A stretch of 8,361 nucleotides of DNA from Candidatus Galligastranaerophilus intestinigallinarum (lineage in GTDB: Bacteria > Cyanobacteriota > Vampirovibrionia > Gastranaerophilales > Gastranaerophilaceae): positions 1 to 8,361 of the forward strand of contig DVKW01000113.1 in the NCBI GenBank assembly GCA_018715855.1. Reading direction: 5' to 3'. A program made the position numbers and the translations under genes. Positions 5,434 to 8,361 of this stretch are shown in pieces. How positions within the stretch are numbered: the first letter of the stretch is position 1; every line of letters starts with the position of its first letter. Under the pieces are notes generated by a model, which worked only from the letters and a program-made list of their open reading frames with translations, searched no databases and had not been told where the DNA came from.

Positions 5434-6255
5434 ATGAGCAATATTACTTTAGAAAATAAACAATGTTTAATTGCAGGCGATGGCACTTTGCCTGTTAAAA
5501 TGGCGCAAAACGCAAAAGAAAACGGCTTTGAAGTTGTTGCAATTTCTTTTTCATCGGATAATTTAAAAGAACTTCAAAAATATTGTTCAAAGGTTTATTC
5601 ATATAGCCCCGGCCAAGTTGATTCAATTAAAAAAACTTTAATTGATGAAAATATTAAACAGCTTACATTTTTGGGCAAAGTTTCAAAAACAATGCTTTTA
5701 AAACGCCCGAAATTAGAACCAAGGGCAATTGAGCTTTTAAAAGAAACTCCAAAATTAAATGATGATGCTATTATGTTAAAAGTTATTGAAGAAATGGAAA
5801 AAATTGGCATCACTATTTTGGACCAAACAATTTTTATTAAAAGCTTAATGGTTCAAAAAGGCGTTATGACAAAATTAAAGCCCACAGAAGCCCAATTAAT
5901 TGATATAGAATACGGATATAAAACTGCAAAACAAATGGGGCAATTAGATATTGGCCAATCTGTTGTTATGAAAGACAGAATGATTTTAGCCGTTGAAGCA
6001 ATTGAAGGAACGGACAAATGCATTAAAAGAGGCGCAAAATTAGCAAGGGGCAAAGGCTGCACCGTTGTTAAAGTTGCAAAACCAAAACAAGATAAAAGGT
6101 TTGATATTCCTGCTGTCGGGTTAAGAACGCTTAAAACCATGAAAAGATATGGCGCAAACGTTTTAGCTTTAGAATCAAATGAAACAATTATGGTTGAACA
6201 AGCTGAAATGATTAAATTTGCAGACAGAAACAATATGATTATAATGGCATTTTAG
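5434..6255 (+). CDS. lpxI: UDP-2,3-diacylglucosamine pyrophosphatase LpxI
   Basis: LpxI (formerly DUF1009) hydrolyses UDP-2,3-diacylglucosamine to lipid X and UMP at the cytoplasmic face of the inner membrane. It replaces LpxH in many bacteria. The 273 residues match the family length. The N-terminal domain opens with IAGDGTLP (13-20), the family's glycine-rich motif, in a Rossmann-like fold. The C-terminal catalytic domain shows AVEAIEGTD (186-194) and KPKQDKRFDIPAVGLRT (216-232), the most conserved stretches, with Asp220 and Asp224 as candidate active-site acids. No signal peptide is present, as expected. The start lies 2 bases after the lptA stop. The nearest Shine-Dalgarno match (GGAG, 5416-5419) is 14 bases away, so translational coupling is likely. 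lpxB, the next pathway step, follows 8 bases downstream. Confidence 0.93.
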   Translation: MSNITLENKQCLIAGDGTLPVKMAQNAKENGFEVVAISFSSDNLKELQKYCSKVYSYSPGQVDSIKKTLIDENIKQLTFLGKVSKTMLLKRPKLEPRAIELLKETPKLNDDAIMLKVIEEMEKIGITILDQTIFIKSLMVQKGVMTKLKPTEAQLIDIEYGYKTAKQMGQLDIGQSVVMKDRMILAVEAIEGTDKCIKRGAKLARGKGCTVVKVAKPKQDKRFDIPAVGLRTLKTMKRYGANVLALESNETIMVEQAEMIKFADRNNMIIMAF

Positions 6256-6263
6256 AGGTTTAA

Positions 6264-7385
6264 ATGTCTGAAACAAAAAAGCTTTTCATTATAACAGGCG
6301 ATTATTCGGGCGACAAACACGCAAGTAATGTTGTGGAAGCTTTGCGCGAAAAATTTCCAAACCTTGTAATAGAAGCTGTTGGCGGCATAAACCTTGAAAA
6401 AACAGGTGTTAAGCTTTTTTCTAATCAAGACAAAATGAACACAATGGGGCTAACCCCAAAATCAGTTTTAAACCACATTTTAATCGGTAAAAAAATTGTT
6501 GATTATCTAAAAAATGAATTTAAACCCGATTTAGTTTTATTAATTGATTACGGCGCATTTAACCTTCAAATTTCAAAACATTTAAAAAAAGCAGGCCTAA
6601 AAACTTTTTATTATATTCCCCCTCAAATTTGGGCTTCAAGAAAGTGGCGCTTAAAAACAATTAAAAAAAATATAGATAAAGTTTTAACAATTTTTCCTTT
6701 TGAAGAAAAATTTTATCGTGAAGCAGGCATAAAATCTTCTTATGTTGGGCACCCATTGTTAAATGAGCTTCCAAAACCGACAACAAAAGAAGAATTTTGC
6801 ACTGAATTCAATTTAGACCCAAATAAAAAATTAATCGGTGTTTTTCCGGGGTCAAGAAAATTTGAAATTAAATTTTTATTCAAAATTTTTGAAGGGGCTG
6901 CAAAATTAATTGAAAAACAACTTGATGATGTTCAATTTGTTTTTTCAAAATCTGAAAATTTGCCGGATGATATTTATAAAACAGGCTATAAAACAATAAA
7001 AGGGAATAATTATAAGCTTTTATCGGCATCTGACGTTTTAATTTTAGCTTCAGGCACGGTTGCGCTTGAAGCGGCACTTTATGAAACACCAATGATAATT
7101 GCATATAAAGGTCCGTTTTTGTTTTATTTAATTTACCTTTTAGTCAGAACAATTAAAAAAGCTTGTTTGGTGAACATTATTACAAACAAAGATATTGTGC
7201 CTGAATTTTTAATGTATGACGCAACGAGCAAAAAAATTTCAGATGAAATAATTTTGCTTTTATCAAATGAAAAACATTATAATAAGCAAAAAGAAGGCTT
7301 AATTGAATTAAAAAATTTAATGTTGAATGAAAAAACGGCAGATAGCGCCGCAGATGAAATTATAAAGGAGTTAAAAGGTGGCTAA
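6264..7385 (+). CDS. lpxB: Lipid A disaccharide synthase LpxB
   Basis: LpxB (glycosyltransferase family 19) joins lipid X to UDP-2,3-diacylglucosamine, forming the beta-1,6 disaccharide of lipid A at the inner membrane surface. The 373 residues are close to E. coli LpxB (382). Landmarks: GDYSGD (12-17; usually GExSGD), LIDYGAFN (93-100) with Asp95 matching the essential E. coli Asp98, FPFEEKFY (144-151), VGHPL, FPGSR (194-198) with Arg198 matching E. coli Arg201, ASDVLILASGTVALE (255-269) for UDP-sugar binding, and LVNIITNKDIVPE (302-314). A hydrophobic patch near 284-295 agrees with peripheral membrane binding. AGAGGT (6254-6259), overlapping the lpxI stop, is the ribosome binding site. The last 8 bases overlap the next gene. 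Glu13-to-Asp and the loss of the second Asp in IDxPDFN are variations; the catalytic residues named remain. Confidence 0.96.
   Translation: MSETKKLFIITGDYSGDKHASNVVEALREKFPNLVIEAVGGINLEKTGVKLFSNQDKMNTMGLTPKSVLNHILIGKKIVDYLKNEFKPDLVLLIDYGAFNLQISKHLKKAGLKTFYYIPPQIWASRKWRLKTIKKNIDKVLTIFPFEEKFYREAGIKSSYVGHPLLNELPKPTTKEEFCTEFNLDPNKKLIGVFPGSRKFEIKFLFKIFEGAAKLIEKQLDDVQFVFSKSENLPDDIYKTGYKTIKGNNYKLLSASDVLILASGTVALEAALYETPMIIAYKGPFLFYLIYLLVRTIKKACLVNIITNKDIVPEFLMYDATSKKISDEIILLLSNEKHYNKQKEGLIELKNLMLNEKTADSAADEIIKELKGG
7365..7370 (+). promoter_or_regulatory. Ribosome binding site supporting a GTG start
   Basis: AAGGAG lies within the end of lpxB, 7 bases before the GTG at 7378. It is the best Shine-Dalgarno match in the operon and justifies the GTG start, which gives the expected MANIITLSR N-terminus and an 8-base overlap with lpxB. 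Confidence 0.8.
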
Positions 7386-7974
7386 CATAATTACATTATC
7401 AAGAATTTTTTTAGCATTCATTGCAATGGGGCTTTTATTTATAGGCCCGAAAGATGCACCAAATTATGCACACATTTCATTTATCATAACAATTTTTGTT
7501 ATGTGGTTTGATGGGCTTGATGGCTATATTGCAAGAAAATTTAATGAATCATCAAAACTTGGCGCTGTTTTAGACATTATGGGCGATAGAATTGTTGAAA
7601 ACATTTATTGGGTTGTTTTTTCAAGCATGGGCTGGATTAGTGTAATTGTTCCTTTGATTGTTTTAACAAGGGGCATTATTACAGATTCTCTAAGGTCTTT
7701 AGCTTTAGAAAAAGGCTTTACTCCCTTTGGTGAAAAAACAATGATGCAGGGAAAAATTGCCAAATTTATTGTTGCATCCAACTTTTCAAGGTTTACATAT
7801 GCCGTTTGCAAGGCAATTGCCTTTTTATTTATGTTAATTGGCCATGCCCCATTTAGCTATCCATATAAAGAAATTGTTCTTCAAACAGGCGTTATTTGCA
7901 CAATAATTGCTGTTATTTTCTGTGTATTAAGGGGTTTGCCCGTTATATTTGAAAGCAAGAGATTTTTAAAATAA
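7378..7974 (+). CDS. pgsA: CDP-alcohol phosphatidyltransferase, probably PgsA-like
   Basis: This is an integral membrane enzyme that transfers a phosphatidyl group from CDP-diacylglycerol to an alcohol. The closest recognised role is phosphatidylglycerophosphate synthase (glycerol-3-phosphate acceptor), the first committed step to phosphatidylglycerol. The complete family motif is present: Asp45-x2-Asp48-Gly49-x2-Ala52-Arg53-x8-Gly62-x3-Asp66-x3-Asp70. The start NIITLSRIFLAF matches the NxxTxxRxxL opening of PgsA. Membrane helices fall near 8-23, 31-44, 72-100, 140-156 and 165-185. The length (198) is typical. Unusually, the common GxxLDPxADK segment reads GAVLDIMGDR here, lacking the Pro and Ala-Asp-Lys, though the Asp residues remain. 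The start is GTG, with a perfect AAGGAG upstream and an 8-base overlap with lpxB. Acceptor specificity cannot be fixed from sequence, so the symbol is tentative. Confidence 0.85.
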   Translation: MANIITLSRIFLAFIAMGLLFIGPKDAPNYAHISFIITIFVMWFDGLDGYIARKFNESSKLGAVLDIMGDRIVENIYWVVFSSMGWISVIVPLIVLTRGIITDSLRSLALEKGFTPFGEKTMMQGKIAKFIVASNFSRFTYAVCKAIAFLFMLIGHAPFSYPYKEIVLQTGVICTIIAVIFCVLRGLPVIFESKRFLK

Positions 7975-8361
7975 TGAATAAAAAATATTTAAACATTGTT
8001 CTATATGAACCTGAAATTCCGCAAAATACGGGAAACATTGCAAGGCTTTGCGCTTGTTTAGATGCTAAACTTTTTTTGGTTGGAAGATTAGGGTTTAATA
8101 TAACGGATAAAAAATTAAAACGCTCCGGCCTTGATTATTGGGATAAGGTTGAAATTGAACATATTCTTGATTTTGAAGAACTTATTAAAAACTTTCCTTT
8201 TGAATCAAACCCATATTTTTTGTTCACTACAAAAACAAAAAGAAAATATACAGACGTCAAATTTGAAAAAGGTTCTTTTTTAATGTTTGGCCCTGAAACA
8301 AGGGGGATACCTGAGGATATATTAAAAAAATATAGTGAAAATTGTGTTACAATTCCAATGA
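7974..8361 (+). CDS. trmL: tRNA (cytidine/uridine-34-2'-O)-methyltransferase TrmL, 3' end missing
   Basis: TrmL is a SPOUT-family methylase that 2'-O-methylates the wobble base of tRNA-Leu species using S-adenosylmethionine, acting as a dimer in the cytoplasm. The frame is open from the ATG at 7974 to the right edge (129 codons of about 155). Visible motifs: NIVLYEPEIPQNTGNIARLC (7-26), the family's near-invariant opening; LGFNITDKKLKRSGLDYW (39-56); and FGPETRGIPEDIL (105-117), first of the knot segments binding the methyl donor; then NCVTIPM at the edge. The second cofactor segment (SLNLSNAVAI-type) would lie just outside the window. The start overlaps the previous stop by one base (TAATG), the classic arrangement for termination-reinitiation coupling, with only a weak ribosome binding site. 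The role has no obvious tie to lipid A; it appears to be an operon passenger. Confidence 0.95.
   Translation, partial: MNKKYLNIVLYEPEIPQNTGNIARLCACLDAKLFLVGRLGFNITDKKLKRSGLDYWDKVEIEHILDFEELIKNFPFESNPYFLFTTKTKRKYTDVKFEKGSFLMFGPETRGIPEDILKKYSENCVTIPM

Overview
The window reads as a chromosomal housekeeping segment of an AT-rich, diderm (LPS-making) bacterium. Genes are densely packed, with short gaps or small overlaps. My best guess is an uncultured gut lineage such as Gastranaerophilales (Melainabacteria/Vampirovibrionia). This rests on base composition, the presence of lipid A and Lpt genes, and small lineage-type proteins carrying short SFGA or SFKG motifs. It is an inference; another low-GC diderm is possible.

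Layout: (1) Positions 1-752 hold the 3' two thirds of tgt (queuosine tRNA modification), running rightward off the left edge. (2) Positions 753-1451 on the minus strand encode an unrecognised 232-residue protein with an HExxH zinc-protease motif. Its stop codon directly abuts the tgt stop. (3) Positions 1452-1541 are a divergent promoter region. It has a strong extended -10 promoter for the minus-strand gene and a TATAAT so close to purB that its message may be leaderless. (4) Positions 1542-2819 are purB. (5) Positions 2820-2904 hold two inverted repeats, one with perfect 12-base arms and no U-tract. (6) Positions 2905-3728 hold two small unrecognised genes, one with an internal repeat and one HEAT-like, closed by a good intrinsic terminator at 3748-3783. 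(7) From 3850 to the right edge, six tightly spaced co-directional genes follow: lptC, lptA, lpxI, lpxB, a pgsA-like gene and trmL (cut by the right edge).

The last block is functionally coherent. LpxI makes lipid X from UDP-2,3-diacylglucosamine. LpxB condenses lipid X with another UDP-2,3-diacylglucosamine to give the lipid A disaccharide. LptC and LptA belong to the bridge carrying finished LPS from the inner to the outer membrane. The CDP-alcohol phosphatidyltransferase supplies membrane phospholipid, and TrmL is a tRNA wobble-base methylase carried along in the operon. With Tgt at the other end, the window holds two anticodon-position-34 tRNA modification enzymes. I see no insertion sequence, CRISPR array, phage gene or RNA gene. 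The least explained parts are the small-protein pair with its upstream hairpin and the HExxH protein.
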